Shown one piece after another: positions 45,496 to 54,385 of a stretch of DNA of 64,000 nt. The translations under genes were made by a program, and so were the position numbers. Each line of letters begins with the position of its first letter. The stretch's first letter is position 1. The notes under the pieces were generated by a model. It was given only the letters and a program-made list of their open reading frames with translations, ran no database searches and was not told where the DNA came from. The stretch comes from Streptomyces bottropensis ATCC 25435 (GTDB taxonomy: Bacteria > Actinomycetota > Actinomycetes > Streptomycetales > Streptomycetaceae): the NCBI RefSeq assembly GCF_000383595.1, contig NZ_KB911581.1:5973519-6037518 (forward strand). Reading direction: 5' to 3'.

Positions 45496-46839
45496 ATGAC
45501 GCACCGACTGATCGTGACGTCCTGCTCGGTGCTTGTGACGCCCGCGCAGGGTCCCTGTCGAGTGGAGACCGACCAGGACATCCTGGTCGAGGACGGAGTG
45601 ATCGCCTGGCTGGGTCCGGCGGGGTCCGGACCGGAGGCGGCGGGGGCCGAGACCGTCGACGGCACGGGACTGCTCGCCGTACCCGGGCTGGTGAACGCCC
45701 ACACGCACGGCCCGATGACGCTGATGCGCGGCGCCGCCGAGGACGTGAGCGTGGAGGCCTGGTTCAACGAGCGGGTGTGGCCCATGGAGGTCAACCTCAC
45801 CCCCGCCGACATCGGCCTCGGTGCGGAGCTGGCCTGCGCGGAGATGCTGCTCAGCGGCGTGACCACCTTCGCCGACCACTACTTCCACGCCGATCGGATC
45901 GCCGACGCCGTCGTACGGACCGGGATCCGGGCCGACCTCGCGCCGACCTTCTTCAGCAGCCGGGGACGCGCGGCCCTGGAGGAGAGCGCCGAGACCGCCG
46001 TAGCCCTGCACGGCACGGGTGGCGGACGGGTCACGGCGTCGCTGGGCCCGCACGCGCCTTACACCGTCGACGACGCGGACCTGGCCCGGCTGGCGGAGCT
46101 GGCCAAGGGGGCGGGCCTGCGCATCCACATCCACGCAGCCGAGCACCTGGAGCAGACCGAGTCGTCTCTCGCCCGGCGCGGCATCACGCCCATCGGGGTG
46201 CTGGAGCGGACCGGGGTGCTGGACGCGGGCGCGCTGATCGCGCACGGCTGCGGGATCGTCCCCGAGGACCTGGCGACGCTGGCGGCGCACCGGGGCCGTA
46301 CGGGCGTGGCCTGCTGTCCGAAGGTGTATCTGAAGCACGCGCTGCGTCCGCTCACCCCGGTACGGAGCCTGCTGGACGCCGGTGTCGCCGTCGGGGCCGG
46401 GACGGACGGGGCCGCCGGGCACAACACGCTGGACGTGTGGGAGGCGATGCGGCTGATCGCGCTCACCCAGAAGCAGGCCGAACGGGACGCCACCTGGATG
46501 ACGGTCTCCGACACCGTCCGGCTGGCCACGCGCGGTGGGGCACGGGCGCTCGGCCTCGGGGACCGGATCGGCACGCTGGAACCGGGCCGGGCCGCGGACA
46601 TCGTGCTGGTCGACCTGGGCGGAGCGCACTGCCGGCCGGTGCACGACCCGGTGGCGGCCCTGGTCTACAGCGCCCGGGCGAGCGATGTGCGCACGGTCGT
46701 GGTGGACGGGCGGGTCGTCGTGCGGGACGGCCGGCTGCTGACGGTGGACCTGCCGGCGCTGCTGGCCGAGATCGAGGGACGCGTGCCCGCGCTCCTCGAC
46801 ACCTCGCACGGCAGGGCGGTGCAGCACTATGACCCCTGA
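45496..46839 (+). CDS. Amidohydrolase of the SAH/MTA/guanine-deaminase type
   Basis: 447 residues with a GAAGGATCC RBS. Metal-binding motifs are VNAHTHGPMTLMRG, LRIHIHAAEHLEQTE, ALIAHGCGI and GAGTDGAAGHNTLD, giving the HxH...H...H...D set of the ATZ/TRZ-type deaminases. Such enzymes deaminate purine bases, adenosine derivatives or pterins. Context with a DeoD phosphorylase and a nucleoside-type ABC importer favours a purine or nucleoside substrate. Its 3' end overlaps the lacI start by 11 bases. Confidence 0.82.
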   Translation: MTHRLIVTSCSVLVTPAQGPCRVETDQDILVEDGVIAWLGPAGSGPEAAGAETVDGTGLLAVPGLVNAHTHGPMTLMRGAAEDVSVEAWFNERVWPMEVNLTPADIGLGAELACAEMLLSGVTTFADHYFHADRIADAVVRTGIRADLAPTFFSSRGRAALEESAETAVALHGTGGGRVTASLGPHAPYTVDDADLARLAELAKGAGLRIHIHAAEHLEQTESSLARRGITPIGVLERTGVLDAGALIAHGCGIVPEDLATLAAHRGRTGVACCPKVYLKHALRPLTPVRSLLDAGVAVGAGTDGAAGHNTLDVWEAMRLIALTQKQAERDATWMTVSDTVRLATRGGARALGLGDRIGTLEPGRAADIVLVDLGGAHCRPVHDPVAALVYSARASDVRTVVVDGRVVVRDGRLLTVDLPALLAEIEGRVPALLDTSHGRAVQHYDP

Positions 46840-47887
46840 ACGGGACGAGGACGCGGGCCGCCGCCGGTTGCGGCGGCCCGCGTCGATCAAGGACGTGGCT
46901 GCCGCCGCCCGGGTCAGCCCGACCACGGTGTCCCATGTGCTCAGCGGCAACCGGCCGGTCGCGGAGGAGACCGCCGAGCGGGTCCGCTCGGTCGTCAGCA
47001 GGCTGGGCTACGTCCCGGCCTCCACGGCGCGCAACCTCCAGGCCGGTTCGACCAACGTCATAGGGCTGCTGGTGCCCGACATCACCAACCAGTTCTTCGC
47101 CGAACTCGCCAAGGGCGTCGACGACGCCGCCCACGACCTGGGCTACGGCGTCATCCTCTGCAACACCGAGTTCGACCCCGACCGCGAGGACCGCTATCTG
47201 GAGATGCTCCGCGGCCGGTTCATCGACGGCATGGTGTACGCCTCCGGCTCGCCGCCCTCCCGCGGCCGGCTGGCGTCGCTGCTCGGGCGGTTCCCCATCG
47301 CCCTGGCCGACGAGGTCGTCCCCGGGCTGCTGGAGCAGACCATCCTGGTCACCGCCGACCACCGCGCCGGCGGCCGGCTGATCGGAGAGCACCTGCGGGA
47401 GCTGGGCCACCGCCGGGTGCTGGCGATCAGCGGGCCGGTGGACCTGGTCAGCAGCCTGGAGCGGATCGCCGGTTTCCGGGAGGCGTTCGGCGACGCGGGC
47501 GTCACCGAGGTCGAGGGCGCGTTCGTCGAACGGTCCGGTTACGACGTGGTCGCCGCGGCCCTGGACGGCGGCGGCCCGTGTCGCTTCACCGCGGTGTTCG
47601 CCGCCAACGACCTGATGGCGCTCGGCGCGGTCGCCGCCCTGGAGGACGCGGGCCTGAGCGTCCCCGGCGACGTCTCGGTGGCGGGCTTCGACGACATCAT
47701 GCTCGCCTCCCGGGTCCACCCCCGCCTCACCACCGTCCACCAGCCCGCCTACGACGTCGGCCGCACCGCCGGCGCCCAACTCCTCAGCTACGTCCACCGT
47801 GACGAGGTGCCCCCCGCCTCCCGGCACATCCTGCCGGTCCGGCTGAAGGTCCGCGCCAGTACGGCGCCCGTGCGCCCGACCCGCTGA
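46829..47887 (+). CDS. LacI-family repressor of the nucleoside unit
   Basis: 352 residues. The N-terminal LacI helix-turn-helix is IKDVAAAARVSPTTVSHVLS (about 20-39), the hinge region follows, and the periplasmic-binding-like core has GLLVPDITNQFFAELAKGVD and the usual VSVAGFDDIMLASRVHPRLT. It overlaps the amidohydrolase gene and so is co-transcribed with it. Two identical-core operators flank the unit, so it is probably autoregulatory and controls both the salvage genes and the importer operon. The inducer is likely a nucleoside or purine. Confidence 0.88.
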   Translation: MTPERDEDAGRRRLRRPASIKDVAAAARVSPTTVSHVLSGNRPVAEETAERVRSVVSRLGYVPASTARNLQAGSTNVIGLLVPDITNQFFAELAKGVDDAAHDLGYGVILCNTEFDPDREDRYLEMLRGRFIDGMVYASGSPPSRGRLASLLGRFPIALADEVVPGLLEQTILVTADHRAGGRLIGEHLRELGHRRVLAISGPVDLVSSLERIAGFREAFGDAGVTEVEGAFVERSGYDVVAAALDGGGPCRFTAVFAANDLMALGAVAALEDAGLSVPGDVSVAGFDDIMLASRVHPRLTTVHQPAYDVGRTAGAQLLSYVHRDEVPPASRHILPVRLKVRASTAPVRPTR

Positions 47888-47950
47888 CCCGGGGCACCGC
47901 CGCCCCCATCACCTCAACACCCCGCACCTCTTGTGAAAGGCCGTACAGCG

Positions 47951-48712
47951 ATGCCCCATGTCCTCGTCGTGGGTGAGTCCTGGTTCACCCACTCCGTCCA
48001 CCAGAAGGGGTTCGACTCCTTCTTCACCTCCGAGTACGTCGAGGGCGCCCAGGTCTTCCTCGACGCGCTGCGCGACCGCGGCCACACGGTGACCTACGTC
48101 CCGGCGCATGAGATAGCGAGCAGAGTGCCCGCCACCACCGAGGGACTGGACGCCTACGACGTCGTCGTGATCAGCGACGTCGGGGCCAACAGCTTCCAGC
48201 TCACCCCGCAGACCTTCGCCCACTCCGTCCCCGCCCCGGACCGCACGGAACTGCTGCGGGCCTACGTCGAACGCGGCGGCGGCCTGCTGATGGTCGGGGG
48301 CTACCTCACCTTCACCGGCATCGACGCCAAGGCCCGCTGGGGCCGCACCCCGCTGGCCGCCGCGCTGCCGGTCACCCTGCACGACCGGGACGACCGGGTG
48401 GAACTGCCCGCAGGCGCCGCACCCCGGGTTCTCGGCCGACACCCGGTGGTCGACGGGCTGGACGCGACCTGGCCGGACCTGCTCGGCCTCAACGAGGTGG
48501 CGGTACGGGACAGCGCGGACCTGCTCGTCGAGTGCGCGGGTCATCCGCTGCTGGCGGTGGGCGAGTACGGCGCGGGCAGGTCGGCGGCCTTCACGTCCGA
48601 CCTGGCGCCGCACTGGGCCCCGCCGGCCTTCCTGGAGTGGCGGGGCTACCCCGGGCTGTGGGACCGGCTGGTCCGCTGGCTGGCCAAGGCCCCGGCAGAG
48701 GCGGAGGTCTGA
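47951..48712 (+). CDS. Glutamine-amidotransferase-fold protein (DUF1355/PF07090-like)
   Basis: 253 residues. The chain HVLVVGESWFTHSVHQKGFD, then YDVVVISDVGANSFQL, GGGLLMVGGYLTFTGIDA and VGEYGAGRSAAFTSDLAPHW matches a class I GATase-like/ThuA-like family with no proven activity. The nucleophile position seems to be Gly-Gly rather than a clear Cys, so ordinary amidotransferase activity is doubtful. It sits between lacI and deoD and its stop overlaps the deoD start by one base, implying a role in the same nucleoside pathway. Confidence 0.72.
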   Translation: MPHVLVVGESWFTHSVHQKGFDSFFTSEYVEGAQVFLDALRDRGHTVTYVPAHEIASRVPATTEGLDAYDVVVISDVGANSFQLTPQTFAHSVPAPDRTELLRAYVERGGGLLMVGGYLTFTGIDAKARWGRTPLAAALPVTLHDRDDRVELPAGAAPRVLGRHPVVDGLDATWPDLLGLNEVAVRDSADLLVECAGHPLLAVGEYGAGRSAAFTSDLAPHWAPPAFLEWRGYPGLWDRLVRWLAKAPAEAEV

Positions 48713-49464
48713 TGGTCACCGCCCACATCTCGGCCGCTCCCGGCGACTTCGCGCCGGACGTGCTGATGCCCGGCGACCCGCGCCGGGCACGCCGCATCGC
48801 GGAAACGATCCTTCAGGACGCGCGGCTGGTCACCGACGTGCGCGGCATCGAAGGCTTCACCGGAACGTACCGAGGGGCTCCCCTGTCGGTACTGGCCTCG
48901 GGCATGGGCATGCCGTCCGTCACGATCTACGCGACCGAACTGTTCCGCTTCTATGGTGTGCGCCGCATCGTGCGGGTGGGCACCGCGGGCGCCCTCCCCG
49001 CCTCGGTGGGGCTGCGGGACGTCGTCGTGGCCACGACGGCCCACACCGACTCGGCGATGGGCAGCAGCCGTGTCGACGGAGTGCACCTCAGCCACGCCGC
49101 CTCCTTCGGCCTGGCCGCGGCGGCCGCACGGGCCGCCCAAGCCGGGGCCGACGCCGGGGCCCGGGCCGAAGGCGGAACCGGACCGCGCACGCATGTCGGG
49201 CCGGTGTTCACCACCGACCACTTCTATCTGGAGCGGCCGGCGCTGTTCGAGCGGCTGGAAGCACACGGGACCCTGGCCGTCGAGATGGAGGCCGCGGGCC
49301 TGTACGCGACCGCCGCCGCCGAGGGCGGCCAGGCGCTCGCCGTCCTGACGGTCAGCGACCACGTGCGCCATGCGCAGGCGCTCACCCCGGCCGAGCGGGA
49401 GACCGACTTCGACAGGGCCGTCACCATCGCGGCCACCTCGCTGCTCCCGGAAACAAACTCCTGA
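48712..49464 (+). CDS. deoD: Purine nucleoside phosphorylase, DeoD type
   Basis: 250 residues. Matches the hexameric DeoD pattern throughout: DVLMPGDPRRARRIAETILQ, GFTGTYRGAPLSV, GMGMPSVTIYATELF, RVGTAGALPASVGLRDVV, AVEMEAAGLYATAA and the catalytic SDH in LTVSDHVRH. It splits purine nucleosides with phosphate to base plus ribose-1-phosphate. An insertion of about 10 Ala/Gly-rich residues near 140-160 is the only oddity. It is the last gene of the lacI unit, just before operator 2 and the importer operon. Confidence 0.88.
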   Translation: MVTAHISAAPGDFAPDVLMPGDPRRARRIAETILQDARLVTDVRGIEGFTGTYRGAPLSVLASGMGMPSVTIYATELFRFYGVRRIVRVGTAGALPASVGLRDVVVATTAHTDSAMGSSRVDGVHLSHAASFGLAAAAARAAQAGADAGARAEGGTGPRTHVGPVFTTDHFYLERPALFERLEAHGTLAVEMEAAGLYATAAAEGGQALAVLTVSDHVRHAQALTPAERETDFDRAVTIAATSLLPETNS

Positions 49465-49489
49465 CGCGAGAGAACACAAAGACCCATAG

Positions 49490-49504
49490 CCAAAACGTTT
49501 TGCA
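49490..49504. promoter_or_regulatory. LacI-type operator 2 (importer operon)
   Basis: CCAAAACGTTTTGCA, the exact reverse complement of operator 1 over 15 bases, 77-91 bp before the BMP lipoprotein gene. The two copies bracket the salvage genes and mark a second promoter for the ABC importer. Confidence 0.8.
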
Positions 49505-49580
49505 TTGCATAGCTTTCGGCCAATGGACAACCCCCACAGAGAAGCACGTACAGGATCTTGAACAGAAAGAGAATCGATCG

Positions 49581-50678
49581 ATGAACAAGATCAGAATTCT
49601 GGGAGGCGTCGCGGCGCTCTCCCTCACCCTCGCCGCATGCGGCGCCTCGACGGACACCGACTCCGCCCGGTCCGGAGATTCCGGCAAGCCGAGAATCAAG
49701 TTCGTCATCAACGGAAACCTCGGCGACCGCTCCTTCTTCGACTCCGCGTACGCGGGCCTGAAGAAGACGGAGAAGGACCTCGGTTACAGCCTGAAGGTCG
49801 TCGAGCTGGGCAGCGACCGCACGAAGTGGGCCTCCGGCTTCGAGGACGCCGCCGCGGGCGACGACTACGACGTGCTCGCGGCGGGCACCGTGGACACGGT
49901 CGACCTCGTCTCCGAACTGGCTCCGGAATACCCCGACAAGAAGTTCTGGCTCTTCGACGGTTCCGTCGACTACACGGGCAAGAGCGGCTGTTCCAACAAG
50001 TGCGCGAATGTCTACTCGGTCACCTTCAAGCAGAACGAGGCCGCCTATCTCGCCGGATTCCTCGCCGACAGACTCGTCGCCGACAAGTCCCTTCCCGGCA
50101 GCACCGAAAAAAACGGGAAGGTGGGCGTAATCGGCGGAGTGAAGATACCCGTCATCGAGGACTTCGTCGTCGGCTTCAAGGCGGGCTTCGAGGCGGCGGG
50201 CGGAAATCCGTCCTCGGGTGTTCTCGTGCAGTACGTCGGCGGCGACAACCCGTTCGGCGACCCCGCCAAGGGCAAGCAGATCGCCTCGGCGATGTACGGG
50301 CAGGGCGCCGAACTGGTGTGGCCCGTCGCCGGATCCTCCGGGCTCGGCGTGTTCGAGTCGGCCGTGGCCGCCAAGCGGTACGCCTTCGGCGTCGACTCCG
50401 ACCAGTACAGGACGCTCACCGACGCCGACCAGCGCCAGACGGTCGTCACCTCCATCCTCAAGAACGCCGGCAACGCGCTCTACCTGGCGGCCAAGGCGAA
50501 CAAGGCGGGCACGCTCGCCTACGGGAAGCCCGCCGCCGTGGGCCTCGCCGAGGACGGCGTGGGCTACGTGGAGAACGCCAACTTCGACAAGCTCGTCCCC
50601 GCCGCCGTACGCGCCGAACTCAAGGCGCAGGCCGCGAAGGTCAAGTCCGGTGCCGTCAAGGTCCCTTCGGCCTTCTGA
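49581..50678 (+). CDS. BMP-family nucleoside-binding lipoprotein
   Basis: 365 residues with a lipoprotein signal peptide (lipobox LAAC, Cys20). The mature protein is a PnrA/BMP-type binding protein (VINGNLGDRSFFDSAYAGLK, FKQNEAAYLAGFLAD, GYVENANFDKLV), a family that captures nucleosides for ABC import. AT-rich codons near the start differ slightly from neighbours. It is first in a five-gene operon with the ATPase, two permeases and a secreted enzyme. Confidence 0.88.
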   Translation: MNKIRILGGVAALSLTLAACGASTDTDSARSGDSGKPRIKFVINGNLGDRSFFDSAYAGLKKTEKDLGYSLKVVELGSDRTKWASGFEDAAAGDDYDVLAAGTVDTVDLVSELAPEYPDKKFWLFDGSVDYTGKSGCSNKCANVYSVTFKQNEAAYLAGFLADRLVADKSLPGSTEKNGKVGVIGGVKIPVIEDFVVGFKAGFEAAGGNPSSGVLVQYVGGDNPFGDPAKGKQIASAMYGQGAELVWPVAGSSGLGVFESAVAAKRYAFGVDSDQYRTLTDADQRQTVVTSILKNAGNALYLAAKANKAGTLAYGKPAAVGLAEDGVGYVENANFDKLVPAAVRAELKAQAAKVKSGAVKVPSAF

Positions 50679-50694
50679 CCTCCGAGGAACACTG

Positions 50695-52284
50695 GTGGAA
50701 CCCATCGAGGAAACCGACGCGACCGTGCACCGGCCCGCGGAACAGGCCACGTCCGCCCCGCCCGCCCTGGCGGCCACGGGTCTGGGCAAGACCTACCCCA
50801 ACGGCACCCGCGCCGTGATCGACGTCGACCTGTCGGTGCCCGTCGGCGAGATCAGGGCCATCGTCGGGCAGAACGGCGCCGGCAAGTCGACACTGATGAA
50901 GCTGCTGTACGGGCTGGAGCAGCCGTCGGCCGGGCAGCTCAGCGTGCACGGCCGGCCGGTCAGGTTCTCCCGGCCGCAGGACGCCATCGCCCTCGGGGTG
51001 GGGATGGTCCACCAGAACCTCATGCTGGTGCCGTCGTTCACCATCGCCGAGAACGTCGTCCTCGGCGTCGAACCGGGCCGGGCCGGCCGCGTCGACCGGG
51101 TGGCCGCCGCCGAACGTACCGCCGCGCTGGCCGAGGAGGCGGGGCTCGCCGTCGACCCGGAGGCCAGGGTCGACGCGGTGTCGGTGGGAATGCGCCAGCG
51201 CGCCGAGATCCTCAAGGCCCTGCACCGCGGCGCCCGCATCCTGATCCTCGACGAACCCACCGCCGTGCTCACCCCCCAGGAGACCACCGACCTGTTCGGC
51301 GCGGTCCGCAGACTGCGCGACGCGGGCATGACCGTGCTGTTCATCTCGCACAAGCTCAAGGAGGTACGGCAGATCAGCGACCGCGTGACCGTCATGCGCG
51401 CCGGGTCGATGGTCGCGACCGTGCGCACCGAGGAGGCGACCCCGGCGCAGCTGGCGTCCATGATGGTCGGCCGGGAGATGTCCCTCGACGTGACGAAGCC
51501 TCCGGCCCGGCCCGGGGCGGGAGTGCTGCGGGTACGGGGGCTCTCCGGACCCTCGGTGCACGACGTGTCCCTCGACATCGCGGCCGGAGAGATCGTCGGT
51601 CTCGCGGGTGTCGAGGGCAACGGCCAGACCGAACTCGTCGAACTGCTCGCCGGACTGCGCCGGCCCACCGCCGGAACGGTCACCGTGGACGGCACCGACG
51701 TCACCCACCTCGACGCGGCCGGCCACCGCCGGGCCGGTGTCGCCCATGTGCCCGAGGACCGGCTGTCGAACGGGGCGGCCCTGGACCGCTCCATCGCCGA
51801 CAACCTGATCGTCGACCGTCACGACCGGCCCCCCGTCGCCCGGCGCGGCATCCTGCGCACCCGCCGCATCCGTGAACTGGCGGAGGACCTGATCGGCCGG
51901 TACGCGATCCGCGCCCCGCATCCCGACGCGACGGCCGGTTCCCTGTCCGGCGGCAACCTGCAGAAGGTCGTCGTCGCCCGCGAACTGTCCGCCCGGCCAC
52001 GCCTGCTGCTCGCCGCACAGCTGACCCGGGGCGTCGACATCGGCGCCATGCACTTCATGTACGAGCGGCTCGTCGAGGCCCGGGACGCGGGCGCGGCGGT
52101 GCTGCTCGTCTCCGCCGACCTCGGTGAACTGCTCGCGCTCTCCGACCGGTTGCTCGTCATCAAGGACGGCCGCCTGGTCGCCCGCTTCGACGACCCGACC
52201 GGGCTCACCGAGGAGGCCACCGGCCTGTACATGCTCGGCGTGGAGCGGCATCCCGACGAGCGGATCACGGCAGGTGTCCGATGA
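50695..52284 (+). CDS. ABC transporter ATPase, double-domain (BMP/NupA type)
   Basis: 529 residues from GTG 50695. The first nucleotide-binding domain has Walker A GQNGAGKST (58-66), a weak signature VSVGMRQRAE and Walker B ILILDEPTAVL. The second has a degenerate Walker A (GVEGNGQTE), signature LSGGNLQK and LLAAQLTRGVD. This pattern is normal for the ribose/nucleoside-type double ATPases. It powers the importer formed with the BMP lipoprotein upstream and the two permeases downstream, and overlaps the first permease by 4 bases. Confidence 0.92.
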   Translation: MEPIEETDATVHRPAEQATSAPPALAATGLGKTYPNGTRAVIDVDLSVPVGEIRAIVGQNGAGKSTLMKLLYGLEQPSAGQLSVHGRPVRFSRPQDAIALGVGMVHQNLMLVPSFTIAENVVLGVEPGRAGRVDRVAAAERTAALAEEAGLAVDPEARVDAVSVGMRQRAEILKALHRGARILILDEPTAVLTPQETTDLFGAVRRLRDAGMTVLFISHKLKEVRQISDRVTVMRAGSMVATVRTEEATPAQLASMMVGREMSLDVTKPPARPGAGVLRVRGLSGPSVHDVSLDIAAGEIVGLAGVEGNGQTELVELLAGLRRPTAGTVTVDGTDVTHLDAAGHRRAGVAHVPEDRLSNGAALDRSIADNLIVDRHDRPPVARRGILRTRRIRELAEDLIGRYAIRAPHPDATAGSLSGGNLQKVVVARELSARPRLLLAAQLTRGVDIGAMHFMYERLVEARDAGAAVLLVSADLGELLALSDRLLVIKDGRLVARFDDPTGLTEEATGLYMLGVERHPDERITAGVR

Positions 52285-53420
52285 CCTCGACCCTGGAACC
52301 CGGAACAGCCGCGGAAGCGCAGGGGCGGCCCGAGACGCGGGGACGCCGGGATTTCCTGGCCACCCGGCGCCGTACGGCCGTCGTCGAGCTGACGATGACC
52401 GTGCTGACCGTCGCCGTCGCCGTCCTCATCGCCTTCCTGGTCGTCCTGGCCTCCGGCAAGGACGCCACCGGCGCGCTGAACGCCCTGCTCACCGGCCCGC
52501 TGGAGCGCACGCCCCGGATCGGCCGCTGGCTCGCCGACGCCACCACCCTGGCGCTGCTCGGTCTGTCCGTGTCGATCCCCTTCCGGGCCCGGCAGATCAG
52601 CCTCGGCGCGGAGGGCCAGGTGTACGCCGGCGCCCTGGCCGGCGCCCTGGTGGCGATCCACCTGCATCTGCCGCCGGTCGCCGCCGTCCTGGTGCCGCTC
52701 GCCGTCGCCGCCCTCGCCGGGGGCGCGCTGGGCGCGGTCCCGGGGGTGATGAAGGCCCGCCTCGGCGCCAACGAGATCGTCGCCACCCTGATGCTGAACG
52801 CCGTCGTCGTGCGGGTCTTCGACTACCTCCTCACCGATCACATCAAGGCGCCCGACAGCAGCGCGGTGCAGTCCGCCCCGGTGCGGCCGGACTCGGCGCT
52901 GCCGTTGCTCTCGGACTTCTTCGGCGTGCCCCTGGACCGGGCGAACATCGGCCTGTTCGGGATGCTCACGGTCGCCGCGGCCGTCTGGTTCCTGCTGGCC
53001 AGGACACCGCTCGGCTACCGCATCCGGATCACCGGCTCCAACCCGGACTTCGCCCGGTACGGCGGCCTCGACGTACCGCGCACCATCGAGTGGAGCTTCG
53101 TCATCGGCGGCGCGCTCGCCGGTCTCGCCGGGGCGCACCTCGCCCTCGGCGTCTACGGCGGGCTGCAGCCCGACATGGCCGGCGGCCTGGCCTTCGAGGG
53201 CATCGTCGTCGCCCTTCTCGGGCGCAACAACCCGGTCGGCGTGGTCGCCGCCGCGCTCCTCTACTCGTATCTGCGCGTCGGCGGCGATGTGATGGAGCAG
53301 CAGACCGATGTCGGCTCCGAGGCCGTGACCATCATCCAGGCGGTCATCGTGCTGCTCGTGACCGCCCGGGCGCTGCCCGAACTCGTCAAGCGGTACCTCG
53401 CCCGAAGGGAGGCCCGCTGA
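52281..53420 (+). CDS. ABC transporter permease 1 (nucleoside type)
   Basis: 379 residues with 8-9 hydrophobic helices, starting after a charged 40-residue N-terminus. The BPD_transp_2 family pattern is clear: SVSIPFRARQISLGAEGQVY, GVMKARLGANEIVATLMLN and GITGSN-type ITGSNPDFARYGG. It pairs with permease 2 to form the membrane channel. ATGA overlap with the ATPase gene upstream; its TGA overlaps the next ATG. Confidence 0.9.
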   Translation: MTSTLEPGTAAEAQGRPETRGRRDFLATRRRTAVVELTMTVLTVAVAVLIAFLVVLASGKDATGALNALLTGPLERTPRIGRWLADATTLALLGLSVSIPFRARQISLGAEGQVYAGALAGALVAIHLHLPPVAAVLVPLAVAALAGGALGAVPGVMKARLGANEIVATLMLNAVVVRVFDYLLTDHIKAPDSSAVQSAPVRPDSALPLLSDFFGVPLDRANIGLFGMLTVAAAVWFLLARTPLGYRIRITGSNPDFARYGGLDVPRTIEWSFVIGGALAGLAGAHLALGVYGGLQPDMAGGLAFEGIVVALLGRNNPVGVVAAALLYSYLRVGGDVMEQQTDVGSEAVTIIQAVIVLLVTARALPELVKRYLARREAR

Positions 53421-54385
53421 TGGGCCCCGTCCTCGACGTCGTGCTCAGCACCGGATTCCTCGCGGCGATCCTCGGGGTGTCCACGCCGTACGTCCTCGCC
53501 GCCCTCGGCGGTCTGCTGGCCGAGCGGGCCGGCGTGCCCAACATCGCGCTGGAGGGCTCGATGCTGACCGCCGCCTGCACGGGTGCGCTGGTCGCCGGGT
53601 ACAGCGGCTCGGTGTGGGCGGGGGCCGCGTGCGGGATCGCCGGGGGCGCGCTGCTCGCGCTGCTGCTCGGCGTGCTGCACCTCTACCTCGGCGCGGACGC
53701 CATCATCGCGGGCATCGGCCTCAACCTGCTCGCGGCGGGCGCGACCGCGTACACCGTGTACGCGCTCCTCGGCGACAAGGGCGGGACCAGCAGGCTGCAC
53801 AGCGGGGCACTCCCCTCGGTCCGGCTGCCGCTCATCGAGGACGTTCCCGGTCTCGGCGCGGTGCTCAGCGGGCAGAACGTGCTGACCTGGGCCGCTCTCG
53901 CCGCCGCCCCGGCGGTGGCCTGGCTGCTGTACCGGGCCCGGTTCGGTTTCCATCTGCGTGCCGTCGGCGAGCATCCCGAGGCGGCCCGTTCGGTCGGCAT
54001 CCATGTGCACCGGGTCCAGTTCCGCGCCCTCGCGCTCAGCGGTGCGCTGGCCGGGGCGGCCGGAGTGTTCCTGAGCATGGGCGCGGTGTCCTTCTTCGTC
54101 ACCGGTATGACCGCGGGCCGCGGCTACATCGCCCTGGCCGCCGTCTTCCTCGGCGCCCTGCGCCCCTGGGGCGTCTTCCTCGCCGCCCTCGGCTTCGGCA
54201 CCGCCGAGGCCCTCGCCGTCCAGCTCGGCAACCTCGCCATCCCGTCCCAGCTGGTCTCCGCGATCCCGTACGCCTTCACCCTGTTCGCACTCGCCCTCTT
54301 CGCCTGGCGACGCCGCCGCGCGGCACGTACCGCGCCCGCGTCACCGCCCGGCCTGCCCACCCCACAACTCACGGAGACCCCATGA
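53420..54385 (+). CDS. ABC transporter permease 2 (nucleoside type)
   Basis: 321 residues with about 9 transmembrane helices, including the family motif GGLLAERAGVPNIALEGSML and ADAIIAGIGLNLLAAG. It is the second permease of the BMP-type importer, coupled at both ends by start-stop overlaps. Together with the lipoprotein and ATPase it makes a complete system for nucleoside uptake. Confidence 0.9.
   Translation: MGPVLDVVLSTGFLAAILGVSTPYVLAALGGLLAERAGVPNIALEGSMLTAACTGALVAGYSGSVWAGAACGIAGGALLALLLGVLHLYLGADAIIAGIGLNLLAAGATAYTVYALLGDKGGTSRLHSGALPSVRLPLIEDVPGLGAVLSGQNVLTWAALAAAPAVAWLLYRARFGFHLRAVGEHPEAARSVGIHVHRVQFRALALSGALAGAAGVFLSMGAVSFFVTGMTAGRGYIALAAVFLGALRPWGVFLAALGFGTAEALAVQLGNLAIPSQLVSAIPYAFTLFALALFAWRRRRAARTAPASPPGLPTPQLTETP

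Noticed and set aside
50695-52284. Degenerate Walker A and signature motifs in the ABC ATPase as a sign of inactivation
   Set aside because: The pattern (one strong and one weak site) is normal for double-domain BMP/ribose-type ATPases.
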